This document shows, one piece after another, positions 18,330 through 27,297 of a DNA stretch of 38,947 bases. This DNA comes from Albidovulum sp. (GTDB taxonomy: Bacteria; Pseudomonadota; Alphaproteobacteria; Rhodobacterales; Rhodobacteraceae), in the NCBI GenBank assembly GCA_026989275.1, contig JALSJQ010000049.1, positions 1 to 38,947 on the forward strand, read 5' to 3'. The notes below the pieces were generated by a model that saw only the letters and a program-made list of their open reading frames with translations, ran no database searches and was not told where the DNA came from. Numbering within the stretch: position 1 is the first letter of the stretch; the number at the start of each line of letters is the position of its first letter. The position numbers were made by a program, and so were the translations under genes.

Positions 18330-19217
18330 TCAACCGCGGCGCCGCAAGGTCAGCGTGGTCCATTCGCCGAGCGAGATCCGCGGCGCCACAGCGGCGGCTG
18401 GCGCGAATCCCGCCGCGTCATAGGCCGCTTCCACCTCGCCTGCCTGTTCTTCGAGGATGCCCGAAAGGATGACGTGCCCGCCCGGCGCCACATGCCGGGC
18501 CATGGCGGGAGCAAGAGCGACGAGCGGCCCCTTGAGGATGTTGGCGAAGACGAGATCGAACGGACCCTCGGCCGCGAAGGCCGGATGATCGAAACCGGCC
18601 GCCTCCACGACGCGGACCCTGTCGGCCACGCCGTTGCGAGCCGCATTGGCCGCCGCCGTCTCGACGGCGACCGGGTCGATGTCCCCGGCGAGCATCGGCC
18701 GGCCGGTCGCCTTGGCCGCGGCGATGGCGAGCACCGCCGTGCCGCAGCCGACATCGGCCAGCCGCCGGGGCGTCACCCCGGCTTCGATCAGCGCCTCGAA
18801 GGCCAGAAGACAGCCGCGGGTGGTGCCGTGATGGCCGGTGCCGAAGGCCATGGCCGCATCGACGAGAACCGGGATCACCCCTTCAGGCACCTTGTGGGCG
18901 TCGTGGCTGCCGTGGAGGAAGAAACGCCCGGCCCGAACCGGTGCCAGTTCCCGGCGCACCTTGGCGACCCAGTCCTGCTCGGGCAGCTCGGAGACGGCGA
19001 AGGGCGCGGCACCGAAGGCGGCGGCCAGAAGCGCCAGCGCCGCTTCGTCGGGGCGCTCGGTGAAATAGCCCCCCACCTCCCAGCGCCCCGAACCGTCCTC
19101 GATCTCGAACACGCCGAGCCCGACGGGGGCCGGGTCGAGCCGCTCTTCCATCGCCGCCCCGAGGGCTTCGGCGGCCTCTTCTCCCTCGAGCGTGGTCAGT
19201 GCAATCCAGGTCGTCAT
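18330..19217 (-). CDS. prmA: Ribosomal protein L11 methyltransferase
   Basis: This 295-residue SAM-dependent enzyme trimethylates ribosomal protein L11. The N-terminal ~90 residues form the L11-recognition domain. The family motif AFGTGHHGTTRGCLLAFEAL precedes the SAM-binding LADVGCGTAVLAIAAAK (~160-175), then the acidic motif GDIDPVAVETA and the catalytic-region NILKGPLVAL. In canonical enzymes the last motif reads NILANPL, so this is a mild variant. The start at 19217 follows GGAAGGAACG; an upstream in-frame start extends into unrelated sequence. The gap to msrA upstream is 166 bases. Confidence 0.94.
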   Translation of the reverse strand: MTTWIALTTLEGEEAAEALGAAMEERLDPAPVGLGVFEIEDGSGRWEVGGYFTERPDEAALALLAAAFGAAPFAVSELPEQDWVAKVRRELAPVRAGRFFLHGSHDAHKVPEGVIPVLVDAAMAFGTGHHGTTRGCLLAFEALIEAGVTPRRLADVGCGTAVLAIAAAKATGRPMLAGDIDPVAVETAAANAARNGVADRVRVVEAAGFDHPAFAAEGPFDLVFANILKGPLVALAPAMARHVAPGGHVILSGILEEQAGEVEAAYDAAGFAPAAAVAPRISLGEWTTLTLRRRG

Positions 19218-19383
19218 CGTTCCTTCCGCCGGGCCTTCATGGCCCCGCCCCGCTCCTAGCATTCCCCAGGGCCGGATGGCGAGAGCCCGGAACGCTCCGA
19301 GCGATGCAGGGCAGACCGGCCCGCGTCGTTCGCGCATCACCGCCCGGCGGGAAGCCCCGGCCGGTCGTCGGCGATCTCCCCCC

Positions 19384-20034
19384 TCAGCCCCGCGACGGCG
19401 GCAGCGGGCAGCGGATGCCGAGGCCGCGCAACCCGCAATAGCCCTGGGGGTTGCGGGTAAGATATTGCTGGTGAAGGGACTCGGCATGGTAGAAGGGCGG
19501 GTTCTCGACGATCTCGGTCGTCACCGGGCCGAGACCGCGGGCCGCGAGCACGGCTTCGTATGCGCGGCGGCGCTCCTCGGCCAGCACCTTCTGCGCCGGT
19601 GTCGTCACCCCGATCATCGAGCGATATTGCGTGCCGATGTCGTTGCCCTGGCGCATCCCCTGGGTCGGGTCGTGATTCTCCCAGAAGAGCCGCAGGAGAT
19701 CCTCGAAGCCGATCCCGCGCGGATCGAAGACCACGCGCACGAGCTCGGCATGGCCGGTGCCCCCCGAGCAGACTTCCTCGTAGGTCGGGTTCGGCGTGAT
19801 GCCGCCGCCATACCCCGCCGCCGTCAGCCAGACGCCGGACTGCTGCCAGAAGAGCCGCTCGGCACCCCAGAAGCACCCCATGCCGAAGAAGGCCTCCTCC
19901 ATGCCGGCAGGCACGGGAGCGGTGAGGGGGCGGTCGAAGACGAGATGGCCGGGCGCCGTCGGAATCGGGGTCGCACGGCCGGGCAGGGCCTCGTCACGGC
20001 GCGGCAGGCGGAGCTTGTCGAAGACGCTGGCCAT
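19384..20034 (-). CDS. msrA: Peptide methionine sulfoxide reductase MsrA
   Basis: A 216-residue cytosolic enzyme that reduces methionine-S-sulfoxide in oxidised proteins. The catalytic motif GCFWG has its nucleophilic Cys at residue 54; [24 protein letters not shown] and [23 protein letters not shown] are family landmarks. Recycling cysteines lie in the C-terminal [12 protein letters not shown]. The N-terminal ~45 residues match the extended MsrA type. The ATG at 20034 is preceded by AAGGAG. It lies 99 bases downstream of the MATE transporter gene on the same strand. Confidence 0.97.
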   Translation of the reverse strand: MASVFDKLRLPRRDEALPGRATPIPTAPGHLVFDRPLTAPVPAGMEEAFFGMGCFWGAERLFWQQSGVWLTAAGYGGGITPNPTYEEVCSGGTGHAELVRVVFDPRGIGFEDLLRLFWENHDPTQGMRQGNDIGTQYRSMIGVTTPAQKVLAEERRRAYEAVLAARGLGPVTTEIVENPPFYHAESLHQQYLTRNPQGYCGLRGLGIRCPLPPSRG

Positions 20035-20133
20035 GAATTTCTCCTTCGCGGAAGCCCCTTGCACAATGCGGGCGGCACCGTCGGGCCGTGGGGGCGAGGC
20101 CCCTCGCGCGGCCGCCTCGTGCACCGCCACGTT

Positions 20134-21567
20134 TCACGACGGCTTCGCCACCACCGTTCGCGCCGTCTCGTCCGGGGCGGCGGGAGCCGCTCCCCTGCGC
20201 CGCCGCTCCGGCGCATCGCCCGCACCGCGCGCCAGCCGGTTCACCAGCCGCCAGCCGACGAAACCGGTGATCACCCCGGCGAAGGCGTTGGCGAAGCCCT
20301 GCCCATACACCACGCCGGGCGCCATGAAGAGAAGGGCCCCGAAATGGGCGGAGGGATACATCAGCACCCCGTCCCTGCCCCAGTTGGCGATGGTCGCCCA
20401 GATCGGTCGCTCGAGATTGTTGAAGGCCGCAAGGGCGACGAACTGCGCGCCGGCGAAGATGTAGGCGCCGGCAGTCACATGGGTGAAGGCGCGGAACACT
20501 TCGCGCCCCTCGGAGCCGAGAGCGAAAAACCCGGCGAGGACATCCGAGAAGGCGGCGAGCAGCGCCCAGACGATCAGCGTATAGACGAGTACGAATTTCA
20601 GCGCATCGAGATAGGCGCGGCGGACGCGGTCCCAGCGCCCGGCGGCCGCATTCTGGCCGATGATGCCGCCGATCGCGCCCGAAAGGGCGAAAAGCCCGCC
20701 GAAGGCCAGAATGTTCACCCGCGAGACCACCGCCCAGCCGGCCACGGACCCGTCCCCGAAAGAGGCGACGGCCGAGGTGACGATGCTGTTTCCGACCGGG
20801 GTCGAGAACTGTGTCAGCAGCGCCGGCAGGGCGATGGCCCAGAAGGGGCGGAAGGCAAGGCGGACATCGCGCCAGCGCGGCCATTCGATCAGCCGGTGGA
20901 CCACCACCACCGCGTGGAGGGCCACGGCCGCCCCGAGCAGCCGCGAGAGCAGCACCGCCCAGGCCGCTCCCTGGAGGCCCATGTCGAGCCCGAGGATGAG
21001 AATCGGGTCGAGCACCATGGCAAGGAGCCCCGAGACCAGGGTGATCAGCATCGAGCGCCAGGCGTCGCCCTCGCCGCGCAGGATCCCCGAGCCGGCGAAG
21101 CCGACAGCCATCAACGGCAGCGAGAGCATGACGACGAAGAGATAGTCCGAGGCAAGCGACCGCGTGCGGCCGGTGGCCCCCACGAGCGCGAGGATCTCGT
21201 CCCGCAGCAGGAGTACGAGAAGGGCGACGGCCGAGAGCACCAGCACGGTCATCAGGCTTGCGCCCGTCCCGTAGCGGCGGGCGCGGGTGCGGCTGCCGGC
21301 CCCGAGGGCCCGGGCGACGAGCGCGGCGGTCGCGATCATGAAGCCGACCCCGGCCGAGAGGGTGAAGAACTGCACCGTCCAGGCGAAGCCGAGCGCCGCC
21401 GTCAGCCGTTCGTCACCCAGCCAGGAGATCCAGAACAGGTTGATGACATCGACGAGAAAGAGAAAGGTCAGACCGAACATGGATGTCAGGGTCATGCGCA
21501 CCACATGCCCCATGGTCGACCCGTGGAGGAAACGCGCCGCGTGCTGCACCTGCACCTTGCCTGTCAA
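20134..21567 (-). CDS. MATE family efflux transporter
   Basis: This 477-residue inner-membrane antiporter of the multidrug and toxic compound extrusion family uses an H+ or Na+ gradient. About twelve hydrophobic segments are visible in two similar halves, beginning with LTSMFGLTFLFLVDVINLFWISWLGDE, with repeat-half features such as GFAGSGILRGEGDAW and ALSGAIGGIIGQNAAAG. The C-terminal 30 residues are Arg/Ala-rich. The first codon is TTG, supported by GGAG nine bases upstream; the next in-frame ATG (codon 19) lacks a good site. The substrate is unknown. It lies 266 bases after rpsD, beyond a hairpin. Confidence 0.93.
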   Translation of the reverse strand: MTGKVQVQHAARFLHGSTMGHVVRMTLTSMFGLTFLFLVDVINLFWISWLGDERLTAALGFAWTVQFFTLSAGVGFMIATAALVARALGAGSRTRARRYGTGASLMTVLVLSAVALLVLLLRDEILALVGATGRTRSLASDYLFVVMLSLPLMAVGFAGSGILRGEGDAWRSMLITLVSGLLAMVLDPILILGLDMGLQGAAWAVLLSRLLGAAVALHAVVVVHRLIEWPRWRDVRLAFRPFWAIALPALLTQFSTPVGNSIVTSAVASFGDGSVAGWAVVSRVNILAFGGLFALSGAIGGIIGQNAAAGRWDRVRRAYLDALKFVLVYTLIVWALLAAFSDVLAGFFALGSEGREVFRAFTHVTAGAYIFAGAQFVALAAFNNLERPIWATIANWGRDGVLMYPSAHFGALLFMAPGVVYGQGFANAFAGVITGFVGWRLVNRLARGAGDAPERRRRGAAPAAPDETARTVVAKPS

Positions 21568-21774
21568 GATCCCGATCTCCGGTCACACCATTACCTGTTC
21601 ACCAGCGGGCGCGCCGACCCGAGGGCGATCCCGGGCCCTTTTCGGGGCCGCGCTTCGGCGGGCGATGCTCCTTTCTACCCCATTCCGGCATCACTCGCGA
21701 GAGGAGAAAAGCCTGACCTTGCGGCAACCCGCCCATGCGAGCCTTCGGCGAATCAGACGCCCCCCGGAACGGGA

Positions 21775-21800
21775 ACGGGGCCGCCCGCCGGCGGCCCCGT
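21775..21800 (-). terminator. Hairpin downstream of rpsD
   Basis: ACGGGGCCGCC (21775-21785) and GGCGGCCCCGT (21790-21800) form a perfect 11-bp stem with a 4-base loop, 33 bases beyond the rpsD stop. This is the likely transcription end of rpsD, although the following bases contain only a few T residues. Confidence 0.55.
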
Positions 21801-21833
21801 CCGCAATCCCGGCATGCCCGAAAGGGCCGCCGA

Positions 21834-22454
21834 TCAGTTCTTGGCGTAGAATTCGACCACGAGATGGGGTTCCATCTGCACCGGATAGGGGATGTCCGCA
21901 AGCTGCGGGATGCGGACGAACTTCGCCGTCATCTTGTTGTGATCGACTTCGAGATAGTCGGGCACGTCGCGCTCGGCAGAGGCGATGGCCTCGAGAACGA
22001 TCGGGATCTGGCGCGACTTCTCGCGCACCTCGATCACGTCGCCCTCCTTGACCCGATAGGACGGGATGTTCACCCGACGGCCGTTGACCAGCACATGGCC
22101 GTGGTTGACGAACTGGCGGGCGGCGAAGATCGTCGGCACGAACTTGGCGCGATAGACCACCGCATCGAGCCGGCGCTCCAGAAGACCGACGAGGTTCTCG
22201 CCGGTATCGCCCCGCATCCGCTCCGCCTCGCGATAGATGCGGCGGAACTGCTTCTCGGTGATGTCGCCGTAATAGCCCTTGAGCTTCTGCTTGGCCCTGA
22301 GCTGGATGCCGAAATCCGACAGCTTGCCCTTGCGGCGCTGGCCATGCTGGCCCGGACCATAGGGCCGGCGGTTGACAGGGGACTTGGCGCGTCCCCAGAT
22401 GTTTTCGCCCATGCGGCGGTCGATCTTGTATTTGGCAGAGGTGCGTTTGGTCAC
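21834..22454 (-). CDS. rpsD: 30S ribosomal protein S4
   Basis: A 206-residue primary 16S rRNA-binding protein that nucleates the 30S body and influences decoding fidelity. The sequence runs from [20 protein letters not shown] through [17 protein letters not shown] to the S4 RNA-binding domain ([34 protein letters not shown]) and ends at VVEFYAKN. The start codon is GTG at 22454: homologues begin [10 protein letters not shown], and AAGGAG sits about 10 bases upstream. The gene is monocistronic with a near-consensus promoter and a leader of roughly 145 bases. Confidence 0.98.
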   Translation of the reverse strand: MTKRTSAKYKIDRRMGENIWGRAKSPVNRRPYGPGQHGQRRKGKLSDFGIQLRAKQKLKGYYGDITEKQFRRIYREAERMRGDTGENLVGLLERRLDAVVYRAKFVPTIFAARQFVNHGHVLVNGRRVNIPSYRVKEGDVIEVREKSRQIPIVLEAIASAERDVPDYLEVDHNKMTAKFVRIPQLADIPYPVQMEPHLVVEFYAKN

Positions 22455-22604
22455 CGTCTGATCTCCTTCTCTGACATGGAAGGGCGTTGTCCTTTCCCTC
22501 CGGGCGTCCTTTCGGGCCTTCCCTTCGGGCGACAGGCATCCCCTTGCGGGGGCCGCCAACACCAATGAATCGCCGCCGGCACGGCTGCACCGGCGTCGCG
22601 CGCC

Positions 22605-22632
22605 CTTATAGGCCCGGCGCCGCCGGTGTCAA
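22605..22632 (-). promoter_or_regulatory. Near-consensus promoter of rpsD
   Basis: On the minus strand TTGACA (22632-22627, perfect) and TATAAG (22610-22605, five of six) are separated by 16 bases. It is the best housekeeping-sigma promoter in the window and sits just beyond the panB stop, which explains strong independent transcription of rpsD. Confidence 0.78.
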
Positions 22633-22644
22633 CCGCCGCCCGCC

Positions 22645-23454
22645 TCAGCGATAGACCTCGTTCTCGGTCGGGAAGGCGCGGCTCTTCACGTCCGCGGCAT
22701 AGGCCTGCACCGCGTTCTCGATCTCCTCGAGGAGCCGGCCATAGACCTTGACGAATTTCGGCGGGTGCGGGTTGAGGCCGAGCATGTCCTCGAGCACGAG
22801 GATCTGCCCGTCACAGCGTGCGCTGGCGCCGATGCCGATGGTGGGAATGTCGATCTGTTCCGTGATCCGGGCCGCGAGCGGCTCGACCATCCCCTCGAGC
22901 ACCACCGCAAAGGCCCCGGCCTCGGCGACGGAACGGGCGTCTTCCTCGAACAGCGGCCATGTCCGAGGGTCGCGCCCCTGGGTGCGGAAGCCGCCGAGCG
23001 TGTTCACCGACTGGGGCGTCAGCCCGATATGGGCCATCACCGGGATGCCGCGCTCGACGAGAAAGCGGATCGTTTCGGCCATGCGCCGCCCTCCCTCGAG
23101 CTTGACGGCACCGGCCCCGGTTTCCTTCATGATCCGCGCGGCGTTGCGGAAGGCGACCTCGGGGCTCTCCTCGTAGGTGCCGAAAGGCATGTCCACCACC
23201 ACCAGCGCCCGGCGGGTGCCGCGCATCACCGCCTTGCCGTGCATGATCATCAGATCGAGCGGCACGCCGACGGTGCTGTCCATGCCGTGCATCACCATGC
23301 CGAGACTGTCGCCGACGAGGATCACGTCGGCATGGCGATCGACGATGGCGGCGGTATGTGCGTGATAGGAGGTCAGCGCCACGATCGGCTCGCCGCCCTT
23401 GCGCTTGCGGATAGCCGGGGCGGTGATGCGGCGGGTCGGTTTCTCGGTGCTCAT
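22645..23454 (-). CDS. panB: 3-methyl-2-oxobutanoate hydroxymethyltransferase
   Basis: This 269-residue cytosolic TIM-barrel enzyme transfers a hydroxymethyl group from 5,10-methylene-tetrahydrofolate to alpha-ketoisovalerate, giving ketopantoate. Motifs include [26 protein letters not shown] with the Mg-binding Asp, [32 protein letters not shown] and the catalytic-Glu region VLEGM. The ATG at 23454 has GGGAG upstream. It follows panC by 62 bases and is probably co-transcribed with it. Confidence 0.97.
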   Translation of the reverse strand: MSTEKPTRRITAPAIRKRKGGEPIVALTSYHAHTAAIVDRHADVILVGDSLGMVMHGMDSTVGVPLDLMIMHGKAVMRGTRRALVVVDMPFGTYEESPEVAFRNAARIMKETGAGAVKLEGGRRMAETIRFLVERGIPVMAHIGLTPQSVNTLGGFRTQGRDPRTWPLFEEDARSVAEAGAFAVVLEGMVEPLAARITEQIDIPTIGIGASARCDGQILVLEDMLGLNPHPPKFVKVYGRLLEEIENAVQAYAADVKSRAFPTENEVYR

Positions 23455-23516
23455 GGGCGGCTCCCTTGTCGCGTGTCTGTGGTGGATGAACGGATCGGCG
23501 CCCGAAGGCGCCCGCG

Positions 23517-24395
23517 TCACGGGCCGGGCGGCGCGACGGGCGGGGTCAGCACCCGGTTGTCGATCAGGAACACGTCCCCGAAACGGGCGGCCAGAAGCGC
23601 CACCGCCGGGCGGCGGACGATGCCGCGAAGAGGGGCGAGCGTCGCGGCGTCGCGGACATCGACCGATCGGATCTCCGCCCGGGGTTCGGCGCGGATCGTT
23701 TCCTCGATCAGCCGCCTGAGCGCCGCCGCCGTCACCGGCCCTTCGGCCATCCGGGCCTCGGCCGCATCGAGGGCCCGCGAAAGCACCGCCGCGGCCGCCC
23801 GGTCCGCGGGCGAGAGCCGCACATTGCGCGAGGACATGGCCAGCCCGTCGGCATCGCGCACGATCGGCACGCCGCGGATCGTCACCGGCATGTCGAGATC
23901 GCGCACCATCTGGCGGATCACCAGAAGCTGCTGATAGTCCTTCTCGCCGAAATAAGCCCGATCGGGCTGCACGATGTTGAAGAGCTTGGACACCACCGTC
24001 GCCACGCCGCGGAAATGGCCGGGGCGCAGCCGACCGATGAGGATCCGGCCCAGCCGCCCCGGATCGACCGCCGTGCCGACCGCCGCCGGACCCGACGGAT
24101 ACATCTCCTCCACCGACGGAACGAAGACGCCATCGACCCCTTCGGCCTCGAGGAGCGCCAGATCGCGGGCCTCGTCGCGCGGATAGACGGCGTAGTCCTC
24201 GCCGGGGGAGAACTGGGTGGGGTTGACGAAGATCGAGACGATCACCCGGTCGTTCTCGGCCCGGGCGGCGCGCACGAGCGCAAGATGACCCTCGTGCAGA
24301 TATCCCATGGTCGGCACGAGGCCGACGCTTTCGCCCGCCCGCTTCCAGCGGCCGACGGCGGCGCGCACCGCCTGTCTCGTTCGGAAGATCTCCAT
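23517..24395 (-). CDS. panC: Pantothenate synthetase
   Basis: A 292-residue nucleotidyltransferase-fold enzyme that condenses pantoate and beta-alanine with ATP. It has the HIGH-type motif in [20 protein letters not shown], then [19 protein letters not shown], the pantoate site [25 protein letters not shown], and the KMSKS-like [14 protein letters not shown]. The start at 24395 fits homologues; the frame is open for 2.8 kb further but only as antisense to the divergent dehydrogenase. It is first in the panC-panB pair. Confidence 0.97.
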   Translation of the reverse strand: MEIFRTRQAVRAAVGRWKRAGESVGLVPTMGYLHEGHLALVRAARAENDRVIVSIFVNPTQFSPGEDYAVYPRDEARDLALLEAEGVDGVFVPSVEEMYPSGPAAVGTAVDPGRLGRILIGRLRPGHFRGVATVVSKLFNIVQPDRAYFGEKDYQQLLVIRQMVRDLDMPVTIRGVPIVRDADGLAMSSRNVRLSPADRAAAAVLSRALDAAEARMAEGPVTAAALRRLIEETIRAEPRAEIRSVDVRDAATLAPLRGIVRRPAVALLAARFGDVFLIDNRVLTPPVAPPGP

Positions 24396-24415
24396 CGCAA
24401 CTCCCCCTCGCCCCC

Positions 24416-24444
24416 GTTCTATGCTGCAGGTGCGAAATCGGCAA
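24416..24444 (-). promoter_or_regulatory. Candidate panC promoter
   Basis: On the minus strand TTGCCG (24444-24439) and TAGAAC (24421-24416) are spaced by 17 bases, giving a leader of only about 15 bases before panC. Both hexamers match at four positions. Confidence 0.45.
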
Positions 24445-24686
24445 GCGGGACACGGCGTCACCCCCGGCCGCGGCGGGAAGAACGCACCCGCCCTGCCCTC
24501 TCCGGCCCCGACCGGCATCGTCGGGAACGACCTGGCGGAAACGGCCATGTCGGAAACGGGGGCTCGGCCGTCGCCCTCATCCTTGCCCGGCACGGGCGAA
24601 GGAGCCAGACTGGCGAAGCGCCGGGGGCGGCGCAGCCGCCGCGGCATCCGTCCGGGCGGGCAGTCAGGCAGAGGAGGAGCGGAAAG

Positions 24687-27200
24687 GTGAAGACCCATGT
24701 GCGCGCACTCGTGGTCGGCGGCGGGGCCGTCGGCGTGTCGATCGCCTACCATCTGGCAAAGGGCGGATGGGGCGACGAGGTGATGCTGATCGAGCGCGAC
24801 GAGCTCACCGCCGGCTCCACCTGGCACGCGGCCGGGCTGCTGCCGCTGTTCAACATGAGCTACTCCGTCAGCCACATCCACGACTATTCGGTAAAGCTCT
24901 ACAAGAGCCTCGAGAAGGAGACCGGCCTCGATCCGGGCTTTCGCGTCGTCGGCAATCTGCGCATGGCCCAGACGCGCGAGCGGATGGACGAATACATGCT
25001 TTACGCCACCACCGCCGAGACGGTGGGCATCCCCTACGAATGGCTGAGCCCGAAGGAGATCGGGGAGCGCTGGCCGCTGGTGAGGACCGACGATCTGGTG
25101 GGCGCACTCTTCCATCCGACCGACGGCTACATCAACCCGGCCGACGTGACCCAGGCCATGGCCCGCGGCGCGCGGATGCACGGGGCGGTGATCGAACGGC
25201 GCTGGCAGGCCGACGGCTTCCGCCGGAGCGGGGCGGAGTGGCAGATCACCCTCACCCGCATGGCCGAAAGGGGCGGCAACCTCGTGCCGACCGACGAGCA
25301 GGTGACGGTGACGGCCGAGCATGTCGTCGTCGCCTCGGGCAACCACGCCCAGCGCACGGCCCGGCTTCTCGGCATCCGGCATCCGGCGATTCCGGTCGAG
25401 CATCAGTATGTCGTCACCGAGCCCGACCCGGCGCTGGTGGCCTGGCGCGAGGCCGGCAATCCCGAGCATCCCGTCCTGCGCGATGCCGACGCCCGCTGGT
25501 ATGTGCGCGAGGAGCGCGGCGGCTGGATCCTCGGTCCCTACGAGAAGGGCGCGCCGGCCCGCTTCCTCCACGGCGTTCCCGACAATTTCCGCGCCGATCT
25601 CTTCCCCCTCGATCTCGAACGGATCGAGGAGGAATACATGTCCTTCATCCATCGCATCCCCTCGGTGGAGAAGGTCGGCCTCAAGGACGATTTCAACGGC
25701 CCGATCTGCTACACGCCCGACGGCAACCCGCTCCTCGGCGAGGCGCCGGGACTCAGGAACATGTGGCTTGCCGAGGGGTTCAGCTTCGGCATCACCGCCG
25801 CGGGCGGCGCCGGGCACTACCTCGCCCAGATGATGCAGGAGGGCGAGGCCGAGATCGACATGGCCTCGCTCGACCCGAAGCGCTTCGGCGACTGGATGAC
25901 GACCGAATATGCCGCCCGCAAGAACGAGGAGGCCTACGCGCACGTCTTCATCCTGCACCACCCCGACGAGGAACGCCCCGCCTGCCGGCCGCTCAGAACC
26001 AACCCCGCCTATGAACGCGAGAAGGCGATGGGCGCCCAGTTCGGCCAGGTCAACGGCTGGGAACGGCCCAACTACTATGGCCCGAAAGACGCGCCGCCCG
26101 ACTTCGACGAGAAGGCACGCTCCTTCCGCCGCGGCGCCTGGTGGCCCTATGCGAAGGCCGAGGCCGAGGCGATCCGCTCGGGCGTCGGGCTGATCGACGC
26201 CTCGGCCTTCGCCAAGCACGTCGTGCACGGCCCCGGCGCGGCGGCCTTCCTCGACTGGTTCACCACCAACCGGCTGCCGCGGGTGGGGCGCATCGGCCTC
26301 ACCTATGCGCTGAGCGAGGCCGGCACGGTGCGCTCGGAATATACCATGCTGCGCGAGGCGGAGGACCGCTTCGTGCTGATCTCGGCCGGCGCCTGGCACG
26401 CCTACGATCGCGACTGGCTCCTCAAGCGGGCGGAGGACTTCATGGCCCGGGGGGGCGCACCGCTTCATGTCGAGGACTGGACCACCCGCATCGGCGTCTT
26501 CGCCATCGCCGGACCGAAGAGCCGCGACGTGCTGCGCGAGGTCGTGCGCGATGTCGAACCCGAGACGGTGTTCTCGAACGCGCGCTTTCCCTGGCTCTCC
26601 CACCGGCGCATCGAGCTCGGCATGTGCCCGCTGACGGCGGTGCGCGTCGCCTACACGGGCGAACTCGGCTGGGAGCTCCACCACCCGATGGAGATGCAGA
26701 ACTATCTGTGGGATCTCCTGTGGGAGGCAGGCGCGAAACACGGCATGAAGCCGGTGGGCATGCGGGCCCAGAACTGGCTCCGGCAGGAGAAGAGCTATCG
26801 CGCCTTCGGCACCGAACTCGGCCGCGACGCCACCCCGCTCGAGGCCGGGCTCGAACGTTTCGTGGACCTCTCCAAGGATTTCCTCGGCAAGGAGCGGATG
26901 CTGGCGACGCCGATCCGCGCGAAATGCGCCACCGTGCTGGTGGACGGCCCTGCGGACGCCGACCCGTGGGGCCGCGAGGCGCTCCATGACGCATCGGGCG
27001 AGCGGCTCGTCGGCCGGCTGACCTCGGGCGGGTATTCGGTCGTGTTCGGAAAGTCGATCGCCATGGGCTATGTCGAACCGGATCTGGCCGCACCGGGCAC
27101 GCGCCTCAAGGTCAGGATGTTCGACACGCTCTGGAACGCCGAAGTCCTGCCCGAGAGCCCCTACGATCCCCGGAACGCGCGGCTGCGGGCCGACGGCTGA
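24687..27200 (+). CDS. FAD-dependent dimethylglycine/sarcosine dehydrogenase-like protein with GcvT domain
   Basis: This 837-residue two-domain enzyme probably oxidatively removes a methyl group from an N-methylated amine and passes the one-carbon unit to tetrahydrofolate. The N-terminal DAO domain (~5-390) starts with ALVVGGGAVGVSIAYHLAKG and contains GSTWHAAGL, where His47 matches the residue that binds FAD covalently in dimethylglycine dehydrogenase. The C-terminal ~430-830 is the aminomethyltransferase (GcvT) folate-binding module, with VAYTGELGWELHHPMEMQNYLWDLL and TSGGYSVVFGKSIAMGYV. The start is GTG at 24687 after GAGGAGGAG. It is divergent from panC and not adjacent to other betaine-catabolism genes, so the exact substrate (dimethylglycine, sarcosine or another) is open. 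Confidence 0.93.
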   Translation: MKTHVRALVVGGGAVGVSIAYHLAKGGWGDEVMLIERDELTAGSTWHAAGLLPLFNMSYSVSHIHDYSVKLYKSLEKETGLDPGFRVVGNLRMAQTRERMDEYMLYATTAETVGIPYEWLSPKEIGERWPLVRTDDLVGALFHPTDGYINPADVTQAMARGARMHGAVIERRWQADGFRRSGAEWQITLTRMAERGGNLVPTDEQVTVTAEHVVVASGNHAQRTARLLGIRHPAIPVEHQYVVTEPDPALVAWREAGNPEHPVLRDADARWYVREERGGWILGPYEKGAPARFLHGVPDNFRADLFPLDLERIEEEYMSFIHRIPSVEKVGLKDDFNGPICYTPDGNPLLGEAPGLRNMWLAEGFSFGITAAGGAGHYLAQMMQEGEAEIDMASLDPKRFGDWMTTEYAARKNEEAYAHVFILHHPDEERPACRPLRTNPAYEREKAMGAQFGQVNGWERPNYYGPKDAPPDFDEKARSFRRGAWWPYAKAEAEAIRSGVGLIDASAFAKHVVHGPGAAAFLDWFTTNRLPRVGRIGLTYALSEAGTVRSEYTMLREAEDRFVLISAGAWHAYDRDWLLKRAEDFMARGGAPLHVEDWTTRIGVFAIAGPKSRDVLREVVRDVEPETVFSNARFPWLSHRRIELGMCPLTAVRVAYTGELGWELHHPMEMQNYLWDLLWEAGAKHGMKPVGMRAQNWLRQEKSYRAFGTELGRDATPLEAGLERFVDLSKDFLGKERMLATPIRAKCATVLVDGPADADPWGREALHDASGERLVGRLTSGGYSVVFGKSIAMGYVEPDLAAPGTRLKVRMFDTLWNAEVLPESPYDPRNARLRADG

Positions 27201-27202
27201 CA

Positions 27203-27246
27203 AGGGTGCCGATGTCCCGCGACTTGCGGGAACGTCCCGGCACCCT
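27203..27246. terminator. Compound hairpin between convergent dehydrogenase and RND genes
   Basis: The outer arms AGGGTGCCG (27203-27211) and CGGCACCCT (27238-27246) pair perfectly, and inside them TCCCGC (27215-27220) pairs with GCGGGA (27226-27231). The structure sits directly after the dehydrogenase stop and 52 bases from the opposing RND stop, a good position for a bidirectional terminator. Confidence 0.55.
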
Positions 27247-27297
27247 GCCGGAGACGGATGCGGAGCGGAGGAGGAGACCTGTCCGGCCCCCTTGGCG

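Noticed and set aside
24396-27203. Long upstream extension of the panC frame
   Set aside because: It is antisense to the dehydrogenase gene, and the PanC homology begins exactly at [10 protein letters not shown] (24395).
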